61,986 nt of DNA, from NCBI GenBank assembly GCA_000403215.2, contig KE159534.1:50701-112686 (forward strand), given 5' to 3'. The notes under the pieces were generated by a model. The model saw only the letters and a list, made by a program, of their open reading frames with translations, had not been told where the DNA came from and did not search any database. The position numbers were made by a program, and so were the translations under genes. The stretch is from Lachnospiraceae bacterium A4. GTDB lineage: Bacteria; Bacillota; Clostridia; Lachnospirales; Lachnospiraceae. Every line of letters starts with the position of its first letter. Within the stretch, counting starts at the first letter, position 1. Shown piece by piece: positions 23,888 through 31,755 of this stretch.

Positions 23888-25870
23888 ATGCAGAATAAAG
23901 GGAAATATTATATCACAACGGCGATTGCATACACTTCAGGCAAGCCGCATATCGGAAATAATTATGAAATTGTACTGGCGGACAGTATAGCCCGCTACAA
24001 GAGAAAAGACGGCTATGAAGTCTTTTTCCAGACAGGGACGGACGAGCATGGACAGAAGATTGAATTGAAGGCGGCGGAGGCGGGCGTGACGCCCAAGGCG
24101 TTTGTGGACAAGGTGGCAGGCACAATCCAAGGGCTTTGTGATCTGTTAAACATTGCCTATGACAAGTTTATCCGCACGACGGACACAGATCATGAGAGAC
24201 AGGTGCAGAAGATTTTCAAGCGGCTGTACGAGAAGGGTGACATCTACAAGGGCGCCTATGAGGGATTGTACTGTACACCGTGCGAGTCGTTTTGGACAGA
24301 ATCCCAGCTAAAGGACGGCAAGTGTCCTGACTGCGGGCGCGAAGTCAAGCCTGCAAAGGAGGAGGCTTACTTTTTCAAGATGAGCAAGTATGCGGACAGG
24401 CTGATTGAGCATATCAACCAGCACCCGGAGTTTATACAGCCCGTCTCGCGCAAAAATGAGATGATGAATAATTTCCTGCTCCCCGGTCTACAGGACTTGT
24501 GTGTGTCGCGTACCTCATTTAAGTGGGGGATTCCCGTGGACTTTGACGACCGCCATGTCGTCTATGTGTGGCTGGACGCGCTCACGAACTATATTACGGG
24601 AATTGGCTATGACGCAGATGGAAACAGCACGGAGCAGTATCAAAAATTATGGCCCGCGGACCTGCATCTGATCGGAAAGGATATTATCCGTTTCCACACG
24701 ATTTACTGGCCGATCTTCCTGATGGCGCTTGGCGAGGAGCTGCCGCATCAGGTGTTTGGGCACCCGTGGCTTTTGCAGAACAATGACAAGATGAGCAAGT
24801 CGAAGGGCAACATCATGTATGCAGACGATCTTGTTTCGCTGTTTGGCGTAGATGCGGTTCGGTATTTTGTGCTGCATGAGATGCCGTATGAAAATGATGG
24901 GTCGATCACGTGGGACTTGATGGTTGAGCGGCTGAACTCAGACCTTGCAAATACACTGGGAAATCTTGTGAACAGGACTATTTCGATGAGCAATAAGTAC
25001 TTTGGCGGCGTGGTTGAGAACAAAGGCGTTGCCGATGAGATGGATGCGGATTTGAAAGCGGTTGCCCTTGGCGTTTATGACAAGGTGGAGTCAAAGATGG
25101 CAGAGCTTCGCGTTGCCGATGCGCTGACAGAGATTTTTAATCTGTTCAAGCGCTGCAACAAATATATTGATGAGACAGAGCCGTGGGCGTTGGCAAAGGA
25201 CGAGGCAAAAAGGGACCGGCTTGCGACGGTTTTATATAATTTAGTCGAAGGGATTTCGATTGGCGCGGGACTGCTTGAGCCGTTTATGCCAGAGACGACA
25301 CAGCGGATTATGAAGCAGCTCAACAGTGCAGTTCGTGACTTTGAGTCCACAAAGACGTTCGGCGTGTATCCGTCAGGCACGAAGGTGACAGAGACGCCAG
25401 AAATCCTCTTTGCGCGGCTCGACCAGAAAGAAATTGATGAAAAGGTGGCGGCGCTTGCGGCGCAGCAGATGGCGGAAGCCGGTGCGCAGCAGGAGACAGA
25501 AAATGACACGGATGTCACAAATTGCATTGATGCAGCGCCGAAGGCAGAAATCACATATGAGGATTTTACCAAGATGCAGTTTCAGGTGGGTGAGATTCTA
25601 TCCTGTGAGGCAGTGCCAAAGTCCAAGAAGCTTCTGTGCAGCCAAGTAAAAATTGGCTCGCAGGTAAAGCAGATTGTGTCCGGCATCAAAGCATTTTACA
25701 GTCCAGAGGAGATGGTTGGCAAGAAAGTGATGGTGCTGGTGAACCTCAAACCGGCAAAGCTTGCCGGCGTATTGTCCGAGGGAATGCTTCTGTGCGCTGA
25801 GGACGCAGATGGCAATCTTGCACTGATGACACCGGAGAAAACAATGCCGTCGGGTGCGGAAATTATGTAA
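23888..25870 (+). CDS. metG: Methionyl-tRNA synthetase
   Basis: Charges tRNA-Met with methionine. The 660-residue, class I enzyme has HIGN at about 21-24 in SGKPHIGNNYE and KMSKSKG at about 301-307. A zinc knuckle CTPC...CPDC at about 129-148 is of the single-knuckle clostridial type. The anticodon-binding helical domain is followed by a C-terminal EMAP/tRNA-binding domain (FTKMQFQVGEIL...SGIKAFYSPEEMVGKKVMVLVNLKP, in parts) that dimerises the enzyme. ATG 23888 follows AAAGGCG. It probably starts a transcription unit with the HAD and ddh genes. Confidence 0.96.
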   Translation: MQNKGKYYITTAIAYTSGKPHIGNNYEIVLADSIARYKRKDGYEVFFQTGTDEHGQKIELKAAEAGVTPKAFVDKVAGTIQGLCDLLNIAYDKFIRTTDTDHERQVQKIFKRLYEKGDIYKGAYEGLYCTPCESFWTESQLKDGKCPDCGREVKPAKEEAYFFKMSKYADRLIEHINQHPEFIQPVSRKNEMMNNFLLPGLQDLCVSRTSFKWGIPVDFDDRHVVYVWLDALTNYITGIGYDADGNSTEQYQKLWPADLHLIGKDIIRFHTIYWPIFLMALGEELPHQVFGHPWLLQNNDKMSKSKGNIMYADDLVSLFGVDAVRYFVLHEMPYENDGSITWDLMVERLNSDLANTLGNLVNRTISMSNKYFGGVVENKGVADEMDADLKAVALGVYDKVESKMAELRVADALTEIFNLFKRCNKYIDETEPWALAKDEAKRDRLATVLYNLVEGISIGAGLLEPFMPETTQRIMKQLNSAVRDFESTKTFGVYPSGTKVTETPEILFARLDQKEIDEKVAALAAQQMAEAGAQQETENDTDVTNCIDAAPKAEITYEDFTKMQFQVGEILSCEAVPKSKKLLCSQVKIGSQVKQIVSGIKAFYSPEEMVGKKVMVLVNLKPAKLAGVLSEGMLLCAEDADGNLALMTPEKTMPSGAEIM

Positions 25871-25930
25871 GGGCAAAAAACTGTGCTGAGCAGTTTCATG
25901 GTGCGCAGGGATATTAGAATGAGGAGAACT

Positions 25931-26608
25931 ATGGAAAATCATAATGGAAATCAAAATGTAGGAAATCCTGTACAGGCAATCTTGTTTGACTTGGATGGGA
26001 CTCTTTGGAATGCAGTTGACGGGATTCACAAGACATGGAATCAGGTGGTGTCAAACCACCCGGAGTACAGAACGAATCCAATCTCGTTTGAGGAGTTGGA
26101 AGGCTGTCTTGGACTTCCGATGACAGAGATTGCGGCGCGTTTATTTTCAGGGACGACACCAGAACAGCAGCAGGCGCTGATGGACGAGTGCTGTGCGGTG
26201 GAGAATGCCTATCTTGCAGAACATGGCGGCATTCTTTATCCAAAGCTGGAGGAGACACTGCTGGAATTGAAGAAAAGGTACAAACTCTTTGTGGTGAGCA
26301 ATTGCCAGCAGGGATATATCGAGAGTTTTATCAAGGCACATCGGCTTGAAACGTGTTTTGATGACATGGAGTGCTGGGGGAATAATCTGCTTCCCAAAGG
26401 AGAAAATAACAAGCTTATCATGGAGAGAAACGGTGTGACGAAGGCCGTGTATGTGGGCGATACTGCGGGCGACGAGGAGTCCGCACGCGTGGCAGGGATT
26501 CCGTTTATCTTTGCAAAATATGGATTTGGAGAGCCGAAGGCGCCAGATTATGTATTGGAGGAATTTGCGAAGCTGCCTGCGCTCATGCAGCAGATTGAGC
26601 AGTTGTAG
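25931..26608 (+). CDS. HAD-superfamily phosphatase (phosphoglycolate phosphatase-like)
   Basis: Protein of 225 residues; ATG 25931 follows GAGGAG. HAD motifs: I ILFDLDGTLW, II FVVSNCQ, III Lys around LLPKGENNKLIM, IV VYVGDTAGDEESARVAGIPF. The alpha-helical cap of subclass I lies between motifs I and II. It removes phosphate from a small phosphorylated metabolite; the exact substrate is not deducible. It lies 60 bases after metG and is probably co-transcribed. Confidence 0.85.
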   Translation: MENHNGNQNVGNPVQAILFDLDGTLWNAVDGIHKTWNQVVSNHPEYRTNPISFEELEGCLGLPMTEIAARLFSGTTPEQQQALMDECCAVENAYLAEHGGILYPKLEETLLELKKRYKLFVVSNCQQGYIESFIKAHRLETCFDDMECWGNNLLPKGENNKLIMERNGVTKAVYVGDTAGDEESARVAGIPFIFAKYGFGEPKAPDYVLEEFAKLPALMQQIEQL

Positions 26609-26728
26609 AAGCTATCGTGCGATTGGACAAAGCAGAGGGGCAATCCGCATTCAGACAGTGGGAATGAAGCCGAACGGAAAAATTGTGTGTGCGGGTACAG
26701 GCAAAGAGTGGAAATAAGGAGAGAGAAA

Positions 26729-27715
26729 ATGAGTATACGTATAGGAATATTAGGATATGGCAATCTGGGGCGCGGCGTGGAGTGCGCGGTGCGGCAGAAT
26801 GAGGATCTCGAACTTGCGGCAGTGTTTACGCGCAGGGACCCGGAGACGGTCTCGATTTTGACAAACACTGCAAAGGTGTGCAGGATTTCGGAGGTGGAGA
26901 CGTGGAAGGACAAGATCGACGTGATGATTCTCTGCGGCGGCAGCGCGACAGATCTTCCGGCACAGACACCGGCGTATGTGAAGCATTTTAATGTGATTGA
27001 CAGCTTTGACACCCATGCGCGCATTCCAGAGCATTTTGAAAAAGTGGATGCCGCTGCGAAGGAGAGCGGTCATATCGGCATTATCTCGGTGGGCTGGGAC
27101 CCGGGAATGTTCTCGTTGAACCGCCTGTATGCGAATGCAATTCTTCCAGAAGGCAGAGATTATACATTTTGGGGGAAGGGTGTCAGTCAGGGGCATTCGG
27201 ATGCCATTCGCCGAATTGAGGGTGTGAAAAATGCAAAACAGTATACCATACCAGTTGAAGCCGCGCTGGACGCGGCGCGTTCTGGCAGCAATCCAGAACT
27301 GACAACGCGTCAAAAGCACACGCGGGAATGTTTTGTCGTGCTGGAGGAAGGCGCTGACGCGGCAAAGGTCGAGGAGACGATCAAGACAATGCCAAATTAT
27401 TTTGCTGACTACGACACGACAGTGCACTTTATCAGTGAGGACGAGCTGCTCGCAAATCACAGTGGGATTCCACACGGCGGTTTTGTGCTGAGAAGCGGCG
27501 TGACAGGCTGGGAGAAAGAGCACAAGCATTTGATCGAGTATCGTCTCAAACTTGATTCCAACCCGGAATTTACGGCGAGTGTGCTCGCAGCCTACGCGCG
27601 GGCGGCGCATCGTCTGTCACAGGAAGGACAGAGCGGATGCAAGACTGTATTTGACATCGCACCGGCATATCTGAGTGCAAAGAGCGCGCAGGAGCTGCGG
27701 GCTTCCATGCTGTAA
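26729..27715 (+). CDS. ddh: meso-Diaminopimelate D-dehydrogenase
   Basis: NADPH-dependent enzyme converting tetrahydrodipicolinate and ammonia to meso-diaminopimelate in one step for lysine and peptidoglycan. The start ATG 26729 follows GGAGAG; 328 residues. The Rossmann motif is RIGILGYGNLGRGVECAV. Substrate-domain landmarks are VIDSFDTHARIPEHF, SVGWDPGMFSLNRLYANA, FWGKGVSQGHSDAIRRIEGV and SGIPHGGFVLRSGVTG, all typical of clostridial Ddh. It is preceded by a 120-base gap without its own obvious promoter. Confidence 0.95.
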   Translation: MSIRIGILGYGNLGRGVECAVRQNEDLELAAVFTRRDPETVSILTNTAKVCRISEVETWKDKIDVMILCGGSATDLPAQTPAYVKHFNVIDSFDTHARIPEHFEKVDAAAKESGHIGIISVGWDPGMFSLNRLYANAILPEGRDYTFWGKGVSQGHSDAIRRIEGVKNAKQYTIPVEAALDAARSGSNPELTTRQKHTRECFVVLEEGADAAKVEETIKTMPNYFADYDTTVHFISEDELLANHSGIPHGGFVLRSGVTGWEKEHKHLIEYRLKLDSNPEFTASVLAAYARAAHRLSQEGQSGCKTVFDIAPAYLSAKSAQELRASML

Positions 27716-27773
27716 ATAGAGATTGCGTTTTAGGTTCCGTGAAAGCTGACTGGAAAGTGGAAATATCAAGCAG

Positions 27774-27828
27774 TTGCAAAATTGTCTGAGCTATGCTATA
27801 TTATAAGAAGAGTTAGATAAAACTAACT
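27774..27828 (+). promoter_or_regulatory. ZIP transporter promoter with adjacent palindrome
   Basis: TTGCAA (27774-27779), 17 bases, TATATT (27797-27802). Nine bases further, AGTTAG-ATAAAA-CTAACT (27811-27828) is a perfect 6+6 palindrome overlapping the probable transcript start. Its position suits a repressor; for a metal transporter a DtxR- or Fur-type regulator is a reasonable guess. Confidence 0.55.
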
Positions 27829-27885
27829 TATAACCTTTCAAAACTCGAATCATATACTATAATGAAGAAAAAGGGGGAAAATAGC

Positions 27886-28668
27886 ATGGATATCAGCGTA
27901 GCGGCAGGGGTGATGATACCTTTTATCGGCACGACGCTTGGCTCGGCTATGGTTTTTTTCATGAGAAACCAGATAAATAAAAAGATTGAGAAATTGTTGA
28001 TGGGATTTGCGGCGGGGGTGATGGTGGCGGCTTCAGTATGGTCGCTTCTCATTCCGGCAATCGACATGGCGGCAGAGCAGGGAAAGGTTGCATGGATACC
28101 GGCAGCAGTGGGATTTATTTTAGGAATGGCATTTTTGCTGCTTTTGGACAGTGTGATACCGCACTTGCATCTGGACACAGATAAACCAGAGGGCATGAAA
28201 ACCAAGGTCAAAAAGACAACGATGATGGTGTTCGCTGTCACATTGCACAATATACCCGAAGGGATGGCAGTCGGTGTGACCTTCGCGGGAGCACTCTTAG
28301 GAGATACACAGATTACGATGGCGGGGGCGTTTACACTGGCGCTGGGCATTGCAATACAGAATTTCCCGGAGGGCGCGATCATCTCGATGCCGCTCAAAAG
28401 TCAAGGGACTTCCAAGAAAAGAGCGTTTGCTTACGGCTTGCTGTCAGGGCTTGTCGAGCCGGTTGGCGCGGTGCTGACGATTGTTCTTGCGGGATTGATC
28501 GTGCCAATGCTCCCATATTTTCTTGCTTTTGCAGCAGGTGCGATGATCTATGTTGTGGTGGAGGAGCTGATTCCAGAGTCACAGTCAGGTGAACATACAA
28601 ACATCGGAACGATTGGTGTCGCAGTGGGATTTGTTGTGATGATGATTCTGGATGTGGCTCTGGGGTAA
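27886..28668 (+). CDS. ZIP-family divalent metal transporter (GufA-like)
   Basis: Inner-membrane importer of Zn2+ or related ions, 260 residues with about eight transmembrane helices. Metal-site helices read HNIPEGMAVGVTFAG (helix 4) and QNFPEGAIISMPL (helix 5), the binuclear ZIP signature, with a histidine-containing loop PHLHLDTDK between helices 3 and 4. ATG 27886 follows AAGGGGG. It ends 5 bases before the convergent EFR1 gene, with no clear terminator between them. Confidence 0.9.
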   Translation: MDISVAAGVMIPFIGTTLGSAMVFFMRNQINKKIEKLLMGFAAGVMVAASVWSLLIPAIDMAAEQGKVAWIPAAVGFILGMAFLLLLDSVIPHLHLDTDKPEGMKTKVKKTTMMVFAVTLHNIPEGMAVGVTFAGALLGDTQITMAGAFTLALGIAIQNFPEGAIISMPLKSQGTSKKRAFAYGLLSGLVEPVGAVLTIVLAGLIVPMLPYFLAFAAGAMIYVVVEELIPESQSGEHTNIGTIGVAVGFVVMMILDVALG

Positions 28669-28673
28669 TATGG

Positions 28674-29447
28674 TTATTGCTGCGGCAGAAATAATTCATT
28701 GTGTTTGTATCCACTGCAAGCTTTTTTCAGCTTCATACTGCTGGCGGCGAGGAGAATACTGCTGACGCTGCGGGCTTTCTGCGGGCAGACGGCGATACAG
28801 CGCATACAGGAAATACAGCGGTGCGTATCGGTCTTGGAGGGGGAGTCCGTGTCAATTGCGCCTACAGGGCACTCTTTTGCACAGAGACCGCATTGGGTGC
28901 AGGACTGACTTGCCTGAGGTTTGATGGGAACGCCGTTGTATTCACGGTAGGGCCGGTTTCCGGGCAGGTTCAGGGGAGTTGATGGCGCGTCGGACGCAAT
29001 ATGTTCCCGGATAATTTGGGCAAATGAGGCTAGTTCTTTTTCGTCCTGCGCGTCTGGGCGGCTGGCGGCATACTGGCGCATGATGGAATGTTCTGCGATG
29101 GCGGCAACCGCAGCAGCACAGATAAATCCGCAGTTTGCCAGCGTATCTTGCAGCTCTGCAAAGGTATCATCATAAGCGCGGTTTCCGTACACGACGATGA
29201 GTATGGCGCGTGCGCTGTTTCCCTGCATCTGGCGAAGCCGCGATACCGCGCAGTCGGGAACGCGTCCGCCGTAGGAGGGGACAGCGATGATGCAGATGTC
29301 CTCTGCATGAAATGAATACATAGAATAATCTTGGCTGCGGTCAGTGAGATCAATCAAGGTGCTCTGAGGGCAAAATGATTTCACAAAAATGTCCGCAGCT
29401 TTTTTCGTGCCGCCGGTGGGGCTGAATACAATCTGATATACTGACAT
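28674..29447 (-). CDS. EFR1-type flavodoxin plus 2[4Fe-4S] ferredoxin fusion
   Basis: Protein of 257 residues. The N-terminal flavodoxin-like FMN-binding fold starts YQIVFSPTGGTKKAADIF (phosphate loop SPTGGT), continues with AVPSYGGRVPD and VVYGNRAYDD. The C-terminal bacterial ferredoxin domain contains CTQCGLCAKECP and CISCMRCIAVCP. It is an anaerobe-type electron-transfer protein, and EFR1 family members are widespread in Clostridia; the partner is unknown. The start at 29447 follows AAGGAG. Confidence 0.88.
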   Translation of the reverse strand: MSVYQIVFSPTGGTKKAADIFVKSFCPQSTLIDLTDRSQDYSMYSFHAEDICIIAVPSYGGRVPDCAVSRLRQMQGNSARAILIVVYGNRAYDDTFAELQDTLANCGFICAAAVAAIAEHSIMRQYAASRPDAQDEKELASFAQIIREHIASDAPSTPLNLPGNRPYREYNGVPIKPQASQSCTQCGLCAKECPVGAIDTDSPSKTDTHRCISCMRCIAVCPQKARSVSSILLAASSMKLKKACSGYKHNELFLPQQ

Positions 29448-29823
29448 GGTAAGGGATACTCCTTTCTTATGGGTTGTGGTGCAGTCGAACAGAGGAAATG
29501 TTTTCCTTCATTTGTATCTCTAACAGAATAGCACAATCGCACGCATATTTCTATCAAAAATTCAATTAATTTCTTCCGCCCGCCCTCCGCCCACTGTATC
29601 GGCGTTATCTATTCGTCCATCTGTAAAAGGAGCTGCATATGCTCTTTTCATTCGGTGGACTTTGAGCGGCTGCTGAGAAAATATTACGAGAAATTTAGTT
29701 TTCAATCAGAATTGCCCGATGTATAATAAAAGCAGTGGAAGAAGATGTTATTTTTGAATACAACAGCGCAGACACATCAGTAAGATTTAGTATGTCTGAA
29801 ACTAGAGGGAGGTTTATAAAATA
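29448..29823. other. Intergenic region, divergent promoters likely
   Basis: 376 bases without a gene. A TATAAT at 29721-29726 upstream of the Nudix-like gene lacks a convincing -35. A short stretch around 29635-29700 looks like degenerate coding DNA but could not be identified. Confidence 0.35.
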
Positions 29824-30600
29824 ATGAGTTCGCAGTATGTTTGCAGTAATAATACGAAAGTATTTGTATGCCGTGATAAAGTTTCTTTTTGCCTCAGTGA
29901 AACAGAGATTTCGCTCAGTGAAGCAGAAAGAAATACGATTTGCAAATATTGGAAAGAAGCAGTAGACAAAAATCCAAATTTATTTGATGGAGTAGTTTTA
30001 AGTGTCAAATCCGTAGAGAAATTATCAGATGGAATCAAAGTAGAGCTTGAAAAAACACATTATTCCCATATGACGTATGTCATGAACCATCAGAATGAGA
30101 AGATAACAGAATGCAGGGCGGTAGCAGTCGGAGGTAGTATTGTTACGATAGATGGTTATGTTGTTTTTGGCAAAATGTCCAAGCATACGTCTTTTCCAGA
30201 TGTGATTCAATGTATTGGCGGAGGATTATCTGAGGAAGATATTTTCGATGGTGATCCAGTACATACATTCTTGAGAGAGTGCAGGGAGGAAATAGGTCTT
30301 ACGAGTGAAGATATCGTATCTATTGATAACAAAAAGTATTTTTATATACGAGATCACCAATCCACGGTTGGTATTTGTTATATCGCAAAGATCGGATTAA
30401 CGAAGGAGACTTTGTTACAAAGATTCAAGGAAGCTGCTACAGATGGAGAAATTGAGTCATTGGTCTTTGTGAATGAAACTGATGAGTCAATGTCTGATTT
30501 ATTAAAGCAGCCATCATTGGTTGATTATGCTAGAGTAATCTTTGAGAAAAAATTACTTGATCAGTCCTTTGACGACATTCGGGAGTATGAGTTTGAATAA
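29824..30600 (+). CDS. Nudix hydrolase-like protein
   Basis: Protein of 258 residues starting at ATG 29824 after GGGAGG. The first about 95 residues form an uncharacterised N-terminal domain. The second half is a Nudix fold: AVAVGGSIVTIDGYVVFGK strand pair, then a degenerate Nudix box around residues 132-159 ending RECREEIGL (REUxEExGU). The glutamate normally seven residues before REU is replaced and the loop is longer, so substrate specificity is open. Low GC relative to the ddh-EFR1 block suggests acquisition. Confidence 0.75.
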   Translation: MSSQYVCSNNTKVFVCRDKVSFCLSETEISLSEAERNTICKYWKEAVDKNPNLFDGVVLSVKSVEKLSDGIKVELEKTHYSHMTYVMNHQNEKITECRAVAVGGSIVTIDGYVVFGKMSKHTSFPDVIQCIGGGLSEEDIFDGDPVHTFLRECREEIGLTSEDIVSIDNKKYFYIRDHQSTVGICYIAKIGLTKETLLQRFKEAATDGEIESLVFVNETDESMSDLLKQPSLVDYARVIFEKKLLDQSFDDIREYEFE

Positions 30601-31091
30601 AGATGCAGAAAACCGAAAGAAGGCAGGAACAGGGAGGTATATAAGCGATAAAATGGTTTGTGACATGATGTTCAACGAAGCGTTTCGTATTGAATCAACG
30701 CTTCGTAATTTATTGCACGGTGCAGAAAAGAAAAAATCTGACACAAATGCAGCTTGCCGAACTATTAGGGATTACCAATCATGCTGGTGGTATAATAGGA
30801 CTAAATTAAGAGAAGCCCAGTAAACATAAGGGTTTGCACTGATTTAGTCCTATTTTTTAAGCCCATTTTAGGTCAAGATTAGGACAGCGCTGCTCAAAAT
30901 CGAAAACCTACATTACGAAAGTCAGATAATGGTCGATTACTGATACGGTTATTCTATGGCTTTAATGAAATGCGAGGTGAAACAAAATAACAAAGATTTA
31001 GGTAGGACTAAATTGGCTCTCTAAACGGATAATCCGTTTGTGCAATGCTAATCTGGTCTTGCCTTTTTATTTTGAGAAGGAGGATTTACAG
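30601..31091 (+). other. Decayed region with hairpins
   Basis: There is no intact gene. A frame from 30587 (M-S-L-N-K-D-A-E-N-R) is broken, and another short stretch reads LTQMQLAELLGITNHAG, resembling a helix-turn-helix scrap. TAGGACTAAAT recurs at 30796 and 31004. The palindrome AAACGGAT-A-ATCCGTTT lies at 31023-31039. Confidence 0.4.
30796..30857 (+). terminator. Terminator with 11-bp perfect stem
   Basis: TAGGACTAAAT pairs with ATTTAGTCCTA (30842-30852), followed by TTTTTT. The 35-base loop is long. Confidence 0.6.
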
Positions 31092-31415
31092 ATGGGCTAT
31101 ACAAAAAGGGAGCTGATTGAGTTCTTAGACGGGCTGGTGGAGTTAGCCAGTGAGGAAAACCAGGCAAAAGCAGTATTGGCAAAAGAAAAATTTGTAAGTG
31201 ACTTTGAGAACACTTACGGATACGAAAAGGAGGTAATCACAGAAATTACAAAGCTGCCAACACACTATATAGCAGCAATGCCAGATGCGGTGCAGGAAGA
31301 AATCGGGCAGAAAGGAATTGCAGCACTGACAGAACACGGCGAATGTACTCCTGAAAATGTTGACCGTGCCATGAGATCCAAAATCTATGACTTAGAGGAT
31401 TTGATTGACAGCTGA
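31092..31415 (+). CDS. Unknown 107-residue helical protein
   Basis: ATG 31092 follows GGAGG. The protein is charged and helical (MGYTKRELIEFLDGLVELAS at the start, SKIYDLEDLIDS at the end), with no cysteines and no transmembrane segment. It is not recognised. It is followed at once by hairpin repeats and two stem-loops before the group II intron. That setting resembles the accessory or mobilisation region of a plasmid or ICE, but the link is only positional. Confidence 0.6.
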   Translation: MGYTKRELIEFLDGLVELASEENQAKAVLAKEKFVSDFENTYGYEKEVITEITKLPTHYIAAMPDAVQEEIGQKGIAALTEHGECTPENVDRAMRSKIYDLEDLIDS

Positions 31416-31440
31416 TTGTAAAAAGTGAGTTCATTTTTTG

Positions 31441-31583
31441 AAAAAGAACTGAAAAAGTGCAATCATTCCGCAAAAGTGATTGCAAAAAACACTATCACTG
31501 AAAAAACGCAGGAAAGAAGGAGTGGCTGTTCCGCAAAAAAAGAACTTAAAAAGTGCTATCAGAACAGGAAAATGATAGCAGAA
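31441..31583 (+). repeat. Two direct repeats forming covarying hairpins
   Basis: Unit A (31441-31483) and unit B (31536-31579) share AAAAAGAACT-AAAAAGTGC. Each folds: GCAATCA (31459) pairs with TGATTGC (31477) in A, and GCTATCA (31555) pairs with TGATAGC (31573) in B. The A-to-T change in one arm is matched by T-to-A in the other. A third half-unit AGTGCAATCAGAATAG follows at about 31583. Confidence 0.7.
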
Positions 31584-31645
31584 AGTGCAATCAGAATAGA
31601 AATATTCTATCATATTTTAAGTTTACTATATATATCAGCGAGGTT

Positions 31646-31690
31646 TTAGGGGCAGTCCCCTAACCAGAGGCATGAGGCGCCTCTCATGCG
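31646..31690 (+). other. Two adjacent stem-loops (oriT-like appearance)
   Basis: TTAGGGG-CAGT-CCCCTAA (31646-31663) is followed 6 bases later by GCATGAG-GCGCCT-CTCATGC (31670-31689). Both have perfect 7-bp stems. Neither has a T-run, so they are not classic terminators. Confidence 0.5.
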
Positions 31691-31755
31691 TATCTGGCGA
31701 AAGACATTAAAAATTTTAGGAGTACAAGTTTTGAAAAAGTATAGAAATCGGAATT

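Noticed and set aside
26750-27610. 286-codon minus-strand frame
   Set aside because: Antisense to ddh, whose family motifs are unambiguous.
30587-30823. 79-codon frame after the Nudix-like gene as a real gene
   Set aside because: It overlaps the Nudix gene end, lacks a ribosome site and appears to fuse unrelated scraps.
31441-31583. Hairpin repeats considered as CRISPR repeats
   Set aside because: Only two full units, with similar rather than unique spacers and no cas genes nearby.
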